From: Acetatifactor sp.
GTDB taxonomy: Bacteria > Bacillota > Clostridia > Lachnospirales > Lachnospiraceae
Direction of reading: 5' to 3'
DNA: 54,572 nt
Assembly (NCBI GenBank): GCA_016293615.1
Contig: JAEDDX010000010.1
Span: 1-54,572 of the forward strand
Of this stretch, positions 1-9,076 are shown piece after piece (the stretch's first letter is position 1; the number at the start of each line of letters is the position of its first letter). Under the pieces are notes generated by a model. That model was not told the DNA's origin. It saw nothing but the letters and a program-made list of their open reading frames with translations, and ran no database searches. A program made the position numbers and the translations under genes.

Positions 1-1089
1 GAGGGCGATTATCATTGTACCAGATTGCAGGTAAAGACCATGCTTCGTGACCAGACCGAGCGCACTATGGATATGGAAGTGCTTGATAAGGTTCCAATGG
101 AAGATTTGAATTATGATACGATTCACGGATATCGTAACAGTCACCGTTCGTTAAAAGAGGGACATCCTTTTGAGCGCCTGAGCGACCATGAGTATCTAAG
201 AAGTATTGGTGCGGCTGCTATTTCTGATGAAGATGGAAAGTTGCATCCTACGGCAGCAGGTATGCTGATGTTTGGTGATGAGTACAACATTGTGCGACAT
301 TTTCCGGAGTATTTCTTGGATTACAGGGAAGAATTGGACCCTACCACTCGCTGGAGTGACCGATTGCAGTCAAGTTCCGGTGAATGGTCCGGAAATGTGT
401 GCGACTTTTATTTTAGAGTTTATAACAAGATTATCAAAGACATTAAGGTGCCTTTTAAAATGGTCGGTGGTGAGCGTGTTGATGATACTCCCGTTCACAA
501 AGCACTTCGCGAGGCTTTGGCAAATTGTTTGATTAATGCCGATTATCACGGATTGCGTGGTGTTGTTATCCGTAAGGAACCGGACAAGCTTGTTTTAGCA
601 AATCCAGGTTATGTCAGAACGGGTAAAAAGCAGATGCGTCTTGGTGGTGAATCCGATCCCCGAAACAAGGCTCTTATGAAAATGTTTAATCTTATCAATA
701 TCGGTGAACGTGCCGGAAGTGGTGTGCCGAACATCTTTAATGTTTGGGCAGATGAAGGCTGGGAAGAACCGGTAATTGAAGAGAGATTTGATCCAGATAG
801 AACGGTACTGTCGCTTTCTTTCAAAAAAAGCGGCGATAAAAAAGCGGCGATAAAAAGCGGCGATAAAAAAGCGGCGATAAAAAGCGGCGATAAGAAAGTG
901 ACTAAGAAGACGCAAATGCAGAATGATAAAATTCTTGAATTTATGGAAGAAGGAAAAGAGTATGGCATTTGGGATTTCTGCGAATTGTTAGGATTAAAAG
1001 AAAGTCGTACTAAAGATATTTTGAAGGGACTTTCTGATAGGATTGAAATTATTGGCAGTAATCGTGACAGACGGTATAAGAAGAAATAA
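1..1089 (+). CDS. AlbA_2/Schlafen-type ATP-binding protein, C-terminal part (5' end outside window)
   Basis: The frame is open from base 1, so the gene begins before the window; the TTG at 25 and ATG at 40 are probably internal. The visible 363 codons contain a GHKL-like ATP-binding core: 'REALANCLINADYHG', with the N-box-like Asn and Asp, and a later 'RAGSGVPNIF' glycine loop. This is the usual arrangement in the large family annotated as AlbA_2 'putative DNA-binding / RecG-related' regulators. The protein ends in a lysine-rich linker with internal repeats and a winged-helix-like C-terminus (about the last 50 residues). Its role is not known; the family is common in accessory and defence islands, and here it sits 97 bases upstream of a Wadjet operon on the same strand. 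Confidence 0.75.
   Translation, partial: EGDYHCTRLQVKTMLRDQTERTMDMEVLDKVPMEDLNYDTIHGYRNSHRSLKEGHPFERLSDHEYLRSIGAAAISDEDGKLHPTAAGMLMFGDEYNIVRHFPEYFLDYREELDPTTRWSDRLQSSSGEWSGNVCDFYFRVYNKIIKDIKVPFKMVGGERVDDTPVHKALREALANCLINADYHGLRGVVIRKEPDKLVLANPGYVRTGKKQMRLGGESDPRNKALMKMFNLINIGERAGSGVPNIFNVWADEGWEEPVIEERFDPDRTVLSLSFKKSGDKKAAIKSGDKKAAIKSGDKKVTKKTQMQNDKILEFMEEGKEYGIWDFCELLGLKESRTKDILKGLSDRIEIIGSNRDRRYKKK
830..892 (+). repeat. Tandem 13/14-nt repeat inside the AlbA_2 gene
   Basis: The word GCGGCGATA occurs five times, at 830, 844, 857, 871 and 884, with spacings of 14, 13, 14 and 13 nt (a 27-nt composite period). Because the steps alternate, the same DNA word is read in two frames in turn, giving SGDK and then AAIK. 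The result is a lysine-rich linker of repeated SGDKKAAIK units. Confidence 0.9.
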
Positions 1090-1144
1090 TACTTTGTTTC
1101 TATTCGCAATAATTTGCTTTATAAATAAGTCGTGGAAAGATTCA

Positions 1145-1150
1145 TATAAT
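1145..1150 (+). promoter_or_regulatory. Possible -10 element for the Wadjet operon
   Basis: A perfect TATAAT lies 36 bases before the jetA GTG start, in an A+T-rich 97-base gap. No convincing -35 hexamer is seen at the expected spacing, so this is only a weak promoter call. The operon could also be read through from the upstream gene, since no terminator is visible in the gap. Confidence 0.3.
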
Positions 1151-1186
1151 GAAGTTATTTAATGGTTTTGATGGAAGGAGACAAAT

Positions 1187-2569
1187 GTGTTTCATATTAT
1201 AGATGAACATTTTTTTATGCCATTGGCATCTCCAAATAAGGTTGTATATTGGGAATGTATTTGTAAGTTGTTTTCCGTCATGGATCATCAGCTTTCTTTT
1301 GGTGTGGAAAGAGATGTTCTGGTAGAAGAGTTGCAATACTATTTTGAGGCATCACAGGCAGCAGATCTTGAAGGGGAGGATGTGGAAGGAAAAACTGCAA
1401 GGGACAAAGCAAACTGGATGCTTCGGAAACTGGAGAATTATGGATGGATTGACATTGAAACAGATAAAAGCTATGTACAAAGAGTTAATTTTAAGGAATA
1501 TGCAGTCAAGGTAATAAGAACGCTCCTTGAGATTGCGGAAGGGAAACAGATTGAATATCAAGGATATATTTATACGATATACAGTCTGGTGCGGGGCGCG
1601 ACGGATAATCCCGGGATTGTACTTTTATCAATCGTTGAAAATACAGATATGCTGATTACCGGTTTGAAAAACCTAAGTTCCAGCATTAAACATTACATAG
1701 ATGAATTGACTAAATATAAAACACCGGCTGAGATTATGAATGTTCTTTTCAATGATTACATTGAGAATATCGTGGACAAGGCTTATCATCGGTTACTTAC
1801 CTCAGATAATGTTTCAAAATTTCGTCCGGAGATTATAGAAAGATTGGAGAGCAAAAGCCGGAGTAAGTCTTATGTGGATAAAGCAAGCGAAGAACTGGCG
1901 GGCATTCGGGAAATTTCGAAGGATGAGGCAGAGGAACTGGTCTACCACTATATTCATCAGGTGATAGATGCCTTTCAGAATATGGATGAGATTCTGGCAG
2001 AGATTAATCGCAAGAATACGCAGTATCAAAGAGCAGCAATCAACCGGGCAAAGTTCTATTTGATAGGAGGGGAAGATGTCAGAGGACAGATTAAGGAAAT
2101 CTTATCGGGGATGAATGAAAAAATCAACCGGGAAGAAATGGATTTGAGCGGAATTTATCGAATTGAATTTATGGATGAATTAATCCGGATTTACAGTTCT
2201 GCTGTATTGGATGAAAAGTCTCTATATACGCCGATTGAGGGAAAAAAAGCATTTGAACCCGAAATGCTTCTGGATACGGAACCTGATCAGGAACTTCGGG
2301 ATGAAAAAATGAGACGGATGCTGGAAAAATTGGCAAGAGTTATAAATCCGGAAAAGGTAAATCATTATGTAGAAAAACACCTTGGTGACAGACGGGAAAT
2401 GTTGGCCTCAGAGCTTCCACTGGAAAATACAGATGATTTTGTCAAGATGATCTATATCAGGCTTTATGGGCAAAGAAAAAATATGAGGTATACGATTGCC
2501 GTAAAAGATATGATAAAAAAAGATGGCTATCGTTTTAATGATTTTACGATACATAGGAAGGAGCATTGA
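1187..2569 (+). CDS. jetA: Wadjet anti-plasmid system protein JetA
   Basis: A 460-residue protein with the JetA-family N-terminus ('PLASPNKVVYWECI'), a winged-helix-like first third and a helical remainder. In Wadjet, JetA is the kleisin-like subunit that bridges the SMC-like JetC dimer. The start is GTG with GGAAGGAG six bases upstream. The assignment rests mainly on order and size: JetA, a short JetB-like protein, a roughly 1,080-residue SMC-like ATPase and a Toprim protein follow each other with tiny gaps or overlaps. The N-terminus resembles the JetA family common in Clostridia (probably a type II system), but the subtype is not certain. Confidence 0.85.
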   Translation: MFHIIDEHFFMPLASPNKVVYWECICKLFSVMDHQLSFGVERDVLVEELQYYFEASQAADLEGEDVEGKTARDKANWMLRKLENYGWIDIETDKSYVQRVNFKEYAVKVIRTLLEIAEGKQIEYQGYIYTIYSLVRGATDNPGIVLLSIVENTDMLITGLKNLSSSIKHYIDELTKYKTPAEIMNVLFNDYIENIVDKAYHRLLTSDNVSKFRPEIIERLESKSRSKSYVDKASEELAGIREISKDEAEELVYHYIHQVIDAFQNMDEILAEINRKNTQYQRAAINRAKFYLIGGEDVRGQIKEILSGMNEKINREEMDLSGIYRIEFMDELIRIYSSAVLDEKSLYTPIEGKKAFEPEMLLDTEPDQELRDEKMRRMLEKLARVINPEKVNHYVEKHLGDRREMLASELPLENTDDFVKMIYIRLYGQRKNMRYTIAVKDMIKKDGYRFNDFTIHRKEH

Positions 2570-2574
2570 TAGGA

Positions 2575-3189
2575 ATGGATATTCTGGACGGAATGCTACA
2601 ACGGGATAAAGACGATTTTTCAAGAATCTGCAATCGACTGCTAAGCGCTTGCTTTCTTTGTAAGAGAAATGAAACAAATAAGTCGGATTACTATTTTGTG
2701 ATGAAATATAAAGAAAGATTTTCGGACTGTTTTGCTCTTTTGGGATACCGTTTGGAAATCAATGAGGAATATGGGGTCATTCAATTGACAAATCCGCAGA
2801 ATTATAATCGCTATAATTTAAAGCTGTTCGAATCCATTCTCCTATTAATTCTTCGGATCCTTTATGATGAAAAAAGAAGAGAGCTCTCTGTGTCAGATGA
2901 AGTAATTGTAAATGTGGGAGATATTCATGATAAATTTTTAAGTCTGAAAATCAGGGATAAGATGATTGATAAAACAACTTTTCGTAATGCAATAAGCACA
3001 TTAAAAAGATTTCAGATTATTGAAACGCTTGATACCAATCTGGCAGATGAAGAAGCACGCATCATTATCTTCGATGCAATTCTGATGGCTGTTCGCGTGG
3101 AAGATATAAAAATTGCCTATGAGAAATTGGAGATTTACAGAAAAGGAGGAAAAAGTAGTGAAGAAGCTGATGAGAGTGAAGCTGATTAA
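2575..3189 (+). CDS. jetB: Wadjet protein JetB (MukE/KITE-like)
   Basis: A 204-residue, DUF4194-like protein in the place and size range of JetB, the small winged-helix KITE subunit that joins the kleisin in SMC complexes. The ATG at 2575 is preferred to an in-frame TTG at 2566. GGAAGGAG (2556-2563) is 11 bases before the ATG but only two before the TTG, which also overlaps the jetA stop. A predicted winged-helix pattern is visible in the last third ('DKTTFRNAISTLKRFQIIE'). The 3' end overlaps the start of jetC by 32 bases, indicating translational coupling. Confidence 0.82.
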   Translation: MDILDGMLQRDKDDFSRICNRLLSACFLCKRNETNKSDYYFVMKYKERFSDCFALLGYRLEINEEYGVIQLTNPQNYNRYNLKLFESILLLILRILYDEKRRELSVSDEVIVNVGDIHDKFLSLKIRDKMIDKTTFRNAISTLKRFQIIETLDTNLADEEARIIIFDAILMAVRVEDIKIAYEKLEIYRKGGKSSEEADESEAD

Positions 3190-6100
3190 TTGGCATCGAT
3201 TTACAAATACGACGATAGAATTTGAAAAAACTACTTTGATATCCGGTGAAAACGGTGCAGGTAAATCTACTCTTCTAGATGCAATTCAGTTTGTGGTAAT
3301 CTGTTCCACGAATTATTTCAATAAAGCGGCACACGAGAATGGAAAGAGAAAACTGACAGGATATATTCGCTGCAAAACAGGACGGGAGAACCGACCGTAT
3401 GAGCGTTCCGGTGAAATCAGTGCACATATTGCGTTGGAATTCTACGAAGAAAAAAGAGATAAGTATTTTGTGGTAGGTGCAGTGGTAGATTCTGCTTCTG
3501 AAGGACAGGAAAAAACGGCAAGGTATCTGATGGATGGTATTCGCCTCGAGGATTCTCTCTTCTTTCAAGGAAAGACACCGAAGTCAATCAATCAGTTCAG
3601 AACAACGAATGCTAAGAAGATTAAGCAATGGTGTACGACGGACAAAGAGGCCAGGTCTATGATCAAAAACAGGTTTGGACGAATTGAGGATAAGTTTTTC
3701 AGACTGATTCCCAAAGCTCTGGCTTTCAGACCAATCGACGATATCAAAGATTTTGTTTATTCCTATGTATTAGATGAAAAAGAAGTGAATATTGATGTGC
3801 TGCGTGAAAATGTACGTACATATCAGGATTTGCAACGTACATTGGAGAACGTGAAAATCCGTATTGGCAGATTGGAAAAAATAGGTACAATGCATGATCA
3901 GGCAGTGGATGGTTTGCAAAAGGACAGACAGTACGAATATTACCTTGCCAGGGCGGAAGCTGATCTGATTGGTGAAGATATCAATAGGATGCAATTAGAA
4001 ATACAGTCTGATACCTTCAGACTGGAGGAACAGAATAAGAAGATTGGTTTGGTGAGAGCAGAGCAGGCAGAGAAACAGCAGATTAGAGACGACTTGCGGG
4101 CTGAGCTTGCAACGGATAAGGATTTTCTGGCAAAGGATGAACAGGAGAAAAAGCTGCGTTTATTGGTAGGAAAAAAGGAGGAAATGCTGGAAGAACGCAA
4201 ACTACTCCAGGAAAGTATAGATATGGCGAAGGGACAGTTAGAAAAACTGTTGGAGGTCAAAGATGTAGATAACGCTGTAAAAATCTATTACGAATATCTT
4301 TGCAGGAAGGATAAAGATATTAATCTGGCAGATATGAAGGATACGCTTTTGTATGTGATTTCATATAAAAATGAAATGCGAGATAAGATATTCAAAAAGC
4401 GGGCCGAAAGCTCTGCTGAAGAAGCAAGGGTCAGCAGCGAAAAGCAGGAGCTGGACAGAAGAATAGAACAATTAATGAAGAAAAAGTTATCCTATGCAGA
4501 AGATGTGGAACGTGTCAGAACGGCTATAAAAGAAGAATTTCAGCGCATTGGCAGAACGCCGGAACCGCGTATTTTATGTGAGATGTTGGAAATCACGGAT
4601 GATTCTTGGAGAAACGCAGTAGAGGGTTATTTGAATACGCAGAGATTCTATATTTTGGTGGAACCGGAGAATTTTGACATTGCACTGGGAATATATGACA
4701 GACTTCGAAAAGAGAAAAAGGCATATGGGGTTGGACTCATTAATACACAGAATCTGGATCAGTATGATACGGCACCGGAGGGTTCGCTGGCTACAGTCGT
4801 AACCTCGAAAAATAAATATGCAAAGCGTTATATCAATATGATTTTGGGAAAAGTGCATATGTGTGCCCATTACCGGGATTTGAAAAATTATAAAACCTCT
4901 ATTACAAAGGAGTGCATGAAATATCAGAATAATGTAGCCAGCGCCATAAAGCCGGCTGTTTTTGAAACCCCATATATTGGTCAGAATGCACTGAAGGTAC
5001 AGTTAGAACAAGCCAGAGAAAAAAGGGAAGAGATCATGAAACAATTGGATCAGCTTCATGAAAAACTGGAACAGTTGGAATTTGTTCTGAAACCTTTGGG
5101 AACAGAGCAGGATACAGATATTAAGTACAGATTAGATGTCATTGGTGATTTGCGTCATGTTGATCTGGAAATCAATAAATGTAAAGAAAATATTGCTACT
5201 CTGGAGAAGAACTCCAATATGATTATGAAGCAGATACAACTTTCAACATTAGAGAAAATATTGGGAGAGTTAACTGTTAAATTAGACTCATTAAACAGAG
5301 CAGCAGGCAAAACGGAAGAAAGAATCAGCCTGACAAAAGAGCAGGTAGCAAATGGTCAGATAAAGCATGCTGAAAAATCAGTTATTTACGAGGAACTGGG
5401 AACAAAAGCCGAGAATGCTCTGCCTGTCTGGAAGCAGGAATATGAGAAACAGACAGAGGATAAATCTTTCTCACAGTTTCGGGATAATTATCTGAGACGG
5501 AGAAAAGCGAATCAGACACTTGTGGATAAGGCGGTAGATTCCATGAAGGAATTAATGGGTGAATATAAAACAGCCCATGATTTTGGAGCGCCGGCCACGA
5601 TGGAAGGTTATCCGGATTTTGAAACAGAATATATGAAGCTTAAGAATTCAGAACTTCTGCAGTATGAAGGAAAGGTAGATGCTGCCAGACAGGCAGCAGA
5701 AGAAGAGTTTAGAGAGCAGTTCCTGTCCAAATTGCAGGAAAACATGAAGATGGCGCAGTCTGAGTTTAAGGAGCTGAATAAGGCACTTAATGATATTGTG
5801 TTTAGCAATGAAAAGTATGAGTTTCTATATATGCCAAGTAAAAGGTATAGACAGTATTATGAAATGATCATGGATGATTTCAATGCTATGCAGGGCCAAT
5901 CTATTTTTAGCGGTTTGTTCCATGAAAATCATAAAGCGGTAATTGATGAATTGTTTGAACGTCTTGCATTGGATAATGACAATAATGCGAAAGCATTGGA
6001 TGAATTTACAGATTATCGAACCTATATGGATTATGATATCCGCATCATTCATAGTGATGGTAATTATTCTCTGTATTCCAAGGTGTGTGAGGAAAAGAGC

Positions 6101-6400
6101 GGTGGTGAGACGCAGACACCATTTTATGTGACGGTGGCAGCATCTTTTGTTCAGCTCTATAAGAATAATATCGGAGGAGAAGCAATAGGTCTTGTGCTTT
6201 TTGATGAGGCCTTTAATAACATGGATGATGAAAGAATCGGTGGCGTTTTGGAATTCCTAAGAAGACTGCCATTACAGATTCTGATTGCAGCGCCTCCTGA
6301 TAAAATACAGTATATCAGTCCGTTTGTTGAAGAAACGTTATTGGTAATGACGGATGAGAAGGTAAGCTTTGTAGAGAGGTATATCAATGGTGCAGTATGA
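3158..6400 (+). CDS. jetC: Wadjet protein JetC (SMC/MukB-like ATPase)
   Basis: A protein of about 1,080 residues with SMC layout. Walker A GENGAGKST is at residues 30-38, and long charged coiled coils flank a central hinge-like segment. Near the C-terminus is an ABC signature SGGE, followed by Walker B 'GLVLFDEAFNNMD'. JetC is the ATP-driven motor that extrudes DNA loops and lets the complex sense small circular DNA. An in-frame ATG at 3113 lies deep inside jetB and lacks a ribosome site. The GTG at 3158 has AAAGGAGGA seven bases upstream and puts the usual SMC N-terminus ('MRVKLINWHRF') at the start, so it was chosen. All ATPase motifs look intact. Confidence 0.9.
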   Translation: MKKLMRVKLINWHRFTNTTIEFEKTTLISGENGAGKSTLLDAIQFVVICSTNYFNKAAHENGKRKLTGYIRCKTGRENRPYERSGEISAHIALEFYEEKRDKYFVVGAVVDSASEGQEKTARYLMDGIRLEDSLFFQGKTPKSINQFRTTNAKKIKQWCTTDKEARSMIKNRFGRIEDKFFRLIPKALAFRPIDDIKDFVYSYVLDEKEVNIDVLRENVRTYQDLQRTLENVKIRIGRLEKIGTMHDQAVDGLQKDRQYEYYLARAEADLIGEDINRMQLEIQSDTFRLEEQNKKIGLVRAEQAEKQQIRDDLRAELATDKDFLAKDEQEKKLRLLVGKKEEMLEERKLLQESIDMAKGQLEKLLEVKDVDNAVKIYYEYLCRKDKDINLADMKDTLLYVISYKNEMRDKIFKKRAESSAEEARVSSEKQELDRRIEQLMKKKLSYAEDVERVRTAIKEEFQRIGRTPEPRILCEMLEITDDSWRNAVEGYLNTQRFYILVEPENFDIALGIYDRLRKEKKAYGVGLINTQNLDQYDTAPEGSLATVVTSKNKYAKRYINMILGKVHMCAHYRDLKNYKTSITKECMKYQNNVASAIKPAVFETPYIGQNALKVQLEQAREKREEIMKQLDQLHEKLEQLEFVLKPLGTEQDTDIKYRLDVIGDLRHVDLEINKCKENIATLEKNSNMIMKQIQLSTLEKILGELTVKLDSLNRAAGKTEERISLTKEQVANGQIKHAEKSVIYEELGTKAENALPVWKQEYEKQTEDKSFSQFRDNYLRRRKANQTLVDKAVDSMKELMGEYKTAHDFGAPATMEGYPDFETEYMKLKNSELLQYEGKVDAARQAAEEEFREQFLSKLQENMKMAQSEFKELNKALNDIVFSNEKYEFLYMPSKRYRQYYEMIMDDFNAMQGQSIFSGLFHENHKAVIDELFERLALDNDNNAKALDEFTDYRTYMDYDIRIIHSDGNYSLYSKVCEEKSGGETQTPFYVTVAASFVQLYKNNIGGEAIGLVLFDEAFNNMDDERIGGVLEFLRRLPLQILIAAPPDKIQYISPFVEETLLVMTDEKVSFVERYINGAV

Positions 6401-7586
6401 TCGTAAGGTATTAAACCATCTGTTGGATACATATGAGAATAGTTTGTTATCTACAGGAGAGAATAAGCGGATGATACAAATCGAGTTCCGTTTTACGAAA
6501 ACATTGCTCCCTTCCTATTTTGATGAGAGTTCTAACGAATATGAGAGTATTCACGTCTTGATGAAACTATTGGAAAACAAAAAGCTAATCCGTATTATTT
6601 GGAAGGATAACAAGCAGGATTATCTAATTCAGAAAGTTAGACTGATGACAGATCACATAGAAGAGGCTTATCAATATGTTGGACGCAAGCCAAAGCAAGG
6701 ATTGGAAGCAGAGAATATCGTTTTGCTTCAGAAATATCTGGATGTGAAAGCACCTATTACAGTGGCTTTTGCAAGGTATCTTTTGAAACGGTTGCGAAAA
6801 CATCAGTCAGTCAAAGAATACATTGCATTAGATAATATAAAGGAAACGGAGAAATTCCTTCGGGCATGTGTATTGGTAGAACAAAATAGGAAACCATGCT
6901 ATATCCGGGAATTTTCTATCATGCATTTTCAGGATTCTAAGTATTTTGAACAGATAGAAAGTCGTATTGTTAAAGTATTTCGGCAATTTTCAGATGAAAA
7001 TTTGGAAATGGATACCTTGGAATTGTTAGCGGAATATGGGATTTATCGAACTCCTAACTATGTGTATTTTAAGGGGGATGCTAGGATTTCAATCGGTGAA
7101 GAGGTAGTAGATTTATCTCTGTTAAAGCAGGGGATAGGTATTTCCGGAGAAGATCTTGCAGGTATTCAGTTTTCTGATCTAAGCAGAATAAAGAAAGTAA
7201 TCACAATAGAAAATCTTACTTCTTTTTTTAGATATTGGGAGAAGGATAGCCTTTTCATCTACCTTGGTGGATATCATAATAGGATTCGAAGAACCTTGTT
7301 AAAAATGGTTTATGAGATCATTCCGGATGCAAAGTATTATCATTTTGGCGATATCGATGCGGGAGGATTTGCCATTCTGCAGGATTTGCGGGAAAAGACT
7401 GGTATTCCATTTACGAGTTACCATATGGATTTGGATACATTAAAGCAATATAGGCAATATGGAAAGTGTCTGACTGAGACAGATCGAAAGAGATTGGAGA
7501 AAATAGGAGAAAAGAAGGAATTTGGCGAGGTAATTGGATTTATGCTGAAGGAAAACATAAAGCTGGAGCAGGAATGCATTATTTAG
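6387..7586 (+). CDS. jetD: Wadjet protein JetD (Toprim-like nuclease subunit)
   Basis: A 399-residue protein overlapping the end of jetC by 14 bases. The C-terminal half carries the Toprim signature: an acidic 'ITIEN' strand with Glu275, then 'HFGDIDAGGF' at 319-328 with the paired aspartates. The C-terminal 'KLEQECII' tail is like DUF2220 proteins. In Wadjet, JetD is the topoisomerase-VI-like nuclease that cuts plasmid DNA once JetABC has extruded it. Catalytic acidic residues are all visible and the length is normal, so the four-gene system appears complete and potentially active. Confidence 0.9.
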   Translation: MVQYDRKVLNHLLDTYENSLLSTGENKRMIQIEFRFTKTLLPSYFDESSNEYESIHVLMKLLENKKLIRIIWKDNKQDYLIQKVRLMTDHIEEAYQYVGRKPKQGLEAENIVLLQKYLDVKAPITVAFARYLLKRLRKHQSVKEYIALDNIKETEKFLRACVLVEQNRKPCYIREFSIMHFQDSKYFEQIESRIVKVFRQFSDENLEMDTLELLAEYGIYRTPNYVYFKGDARISIGEEVVDLSLLKQGIGISGEDLAGIQFSDLSRIKKVITIENLTSFFRYWEKDSLFIYLGGYHNRIRRTLLKMVYEIIPDAKYYHFGDIDAGGFAILQDLREKTGIPFTSYHMDLDTLKQYRQYGKCLTETDRKRLEKIGEKKEFGEVIGFMLKENIKLEQECII

Positions 7587-7633
7587 GGATGGTCATAACC
7601 TATAACGAAGCTATCCATTCCCACGAATGCTTC

Positions 7634-7662
7634 TTGTGACCGGAACGGACTGGTGCTATAAT
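7634..7662 (+). promoter_or_regulatory. Promoter for the epimerase gene
   Basis: TTGTGA (7634-7639), a 17-base spacer and a perfect TATAAT (7657-7662) lie about 100 bases before the ATG at 7761. This marks a new transcription unit after the Wadjet operon, at the point where base composition shifts towards higher G+C. Confidence 0.7.
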
Positions 7663-7760
7663 GAAATTGAGTAGACTTTGTAGAGATGTACGCTCTGACG
7701 AACAGTTAGTGTTGTCAGGAGTATGTTGCCTCAAGGAAGCAGAAACTGGGAGGATAAGGA

Positions 7761-8633
7761 ATGAGTAGTGTGTTATTACAAAACAGTGCCTTGACGATAG
7801 AGATCAACACGCACGGAGCGGAGCTTGTCCGGCTGACGGCAAACGATACTGCGCGGGAGTATATGTGGTGCGGTGATCCGAAGTACTGGGGAAGGGTTTC
7901 GCCGGTCCTGTTTCCGTTTGTGGGAAAGCTGGAACAGCAGAAGTACACTTACAAGGGTGTGACTTACGAAAAGATTCCGCAGCATGGTTTTGCAAGAGAC
8001 AGTGAGTTTGAAGTGGCCGAGCAGACAGAGGACACGGTATGGTTGGAGCTGATGAAGGATGAGAAGTGGAGCGCGAACTTCCCCTTTGAGTTCAAGCTGC
8101 GTCTCGGCTATCGCCTGGAAGGCAGTATGGTACATGTCATGTGGACAGTGATCAATACAGGGGAGGAGACGCTTCACTTTTCCATCGGAGCGCACCCGGC
8201 GTTTCATTGTGAGGGCGGCTTGGACGGTTATTCTCTGGATTTGCATACGAATCAGGCAAAGCTTTCGTGCGGCGTATTGACCGAAGCAGGCGTTTTGGGA
8301 GAGAAGACTGCCTACTGTGAGCTTTCCAACGGTATTCTGAAACTGACGGATGAGCTGTTTGATGAGGATGCGTTGATTATCGATGCGAAGGATATTCATA
8401 CTGTTACGCTGCGAGACAGGAGCGATACACCTTTTCTGCAGGTTAGGTTTGATACGCCTTTGCTCGGAATCTGGTCCCCTGCCAAAGCACATGCTCCATT
8501 TGTGTGTATCGAACCATGGTATGGCCGATGCGATCGGGCGGGTTTTGCGGGAACCTTGGCGGAGAGAGAGTATTCCAATGCGCTGGAAAGCGGTCATTCT
8601 TTCAACAGAGAGTATGTGATCGAATTGTTATAG
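7761..8633 (+). CDS. Aldose 1-epimerase family protein (LacX-like)
   Basis: A 290-residue cytoplasmic protein of the galactose-mutarotase superfamily, which interconverts alpha and beta anomers of aldoses. The family's key residues are visible: a His in 'HGFARD' (His75), the His in 'GAHPAF' (His145) and a Glu in 'CIEPW' (Glu251, the usual general base). Length and N-terminus fit the LacX-like branch rather than GalM. The start has GGGAGGA seven bases upstream. It is a single-gene unit with its own promoter and a terminator about 140 bases downstream. The substrate cannot be told from the sequence. Confidence 0.85.
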   Translation: MSSVLLQNSALTIEINTHGAELVRLTANDTAREYMWCGDPKYWGRVSPVLFPFVGKLEQQKYTYKGVTYEKIPQHGFARDSEFEVAEQTEDTVWLELMKDEKWSANFPFEFKLRLGYRLEGSMVHVMWTVINTGEETLHFSIGAHPAFHCEGGLDGYSLDLHTNQAKLSCGVLTEAGVLGEKTAYCELSNGILKLTDELFDEDALIIDAKDIHTVTLRDRSDTPFLQVRFDTPLLGIWSPAKAHAPFVCIEPWYGRCDRAGFAGTLAEREYSNALESGHSFNREYVIELL

Positions 8634-8776
8634 GCAGCTCCTAAATCTGCCGGAGCAGCAATTCAGAGGCGTATGATGTCAAGGCAGGATCCACAAAGAG
8701 GTTTCTGCGGGTGAGAGCTTGATTTATGAGAGCGAAAAGCGGGAGTCAAAGATTACCCAATAGCGGAATGATTGGG

Positions 8777-8807
8777 GGAGGGTGTTGAAAAGCATCCTCC
8801 TCTTTTT
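8777..8807 (+). terminator. Rho-independent terminator
   Basis: The stem GGAGGGTG / CATCCTCC (one G-T pair, 8-base loop) is followed directly by TCTTTTT. It ends the epimerase transcript. Confidence 0.75.
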
Positions 8808-8925
8808 GCGGTCTCTGCGCACGGGATGTTCTGTTTGCTGAGGAAAGAACCATGGGAGCGAAACGGAGCGCCTGTCTGTTGCACAGAAATCAACTGGCAG
8901 TAGAGTAAACTAAAAAACACCTCGA

Positions 8926-8954
8926 TTGAAACACTGAAAAAGATGATGTATATT
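8926..8954 (+). promoter_or_regulatory. Promoter for the XRE regulator
   Basis: TTGAAA (8926-8931), a 17-base spacer and TATATT (8949-8954), upstream of the gene at 9077. Confidence 0.6.
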
Positions 8955-9036
8955 AGTGATTGTAAGAAAGATGTGATCACAGTAATTCTAATATTAGTTG
9001 AGGTAGATGCCCGGTAATATCCGGGAGAAAGGAATC

Positions 9037-9064
9037 ATCCGATTATCCTCTAGAATCATCGGAT
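9037..9064. promoter_or_regulatory. Possible operator (inverted repeat ATCCGAT-N14-ATCGGAT)
   Basis: Perfect 7-base arms at 9037-9043 and 9058-9064 lie between the promoter and the start of a helix-turn-helix regulator. Such a site could serve autoregulation, but this is inference from position. Confidence 0.4.
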
Positions 9065-9076
9065 TTATGTGAGATT

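Larger units (their letters stand above)
8634..9076. other. Intergenic region with terminator, promoter and operator-like repeat
   Basis: This 443-base gap has no convincing gene. It holds the epimerase terminator (8777-8807), a promoter (8926-8954) and an inverted repeat just before the XRE regulator (9037-9064). Nothing was recognised in 8808-8925. Confidence 0.6.
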
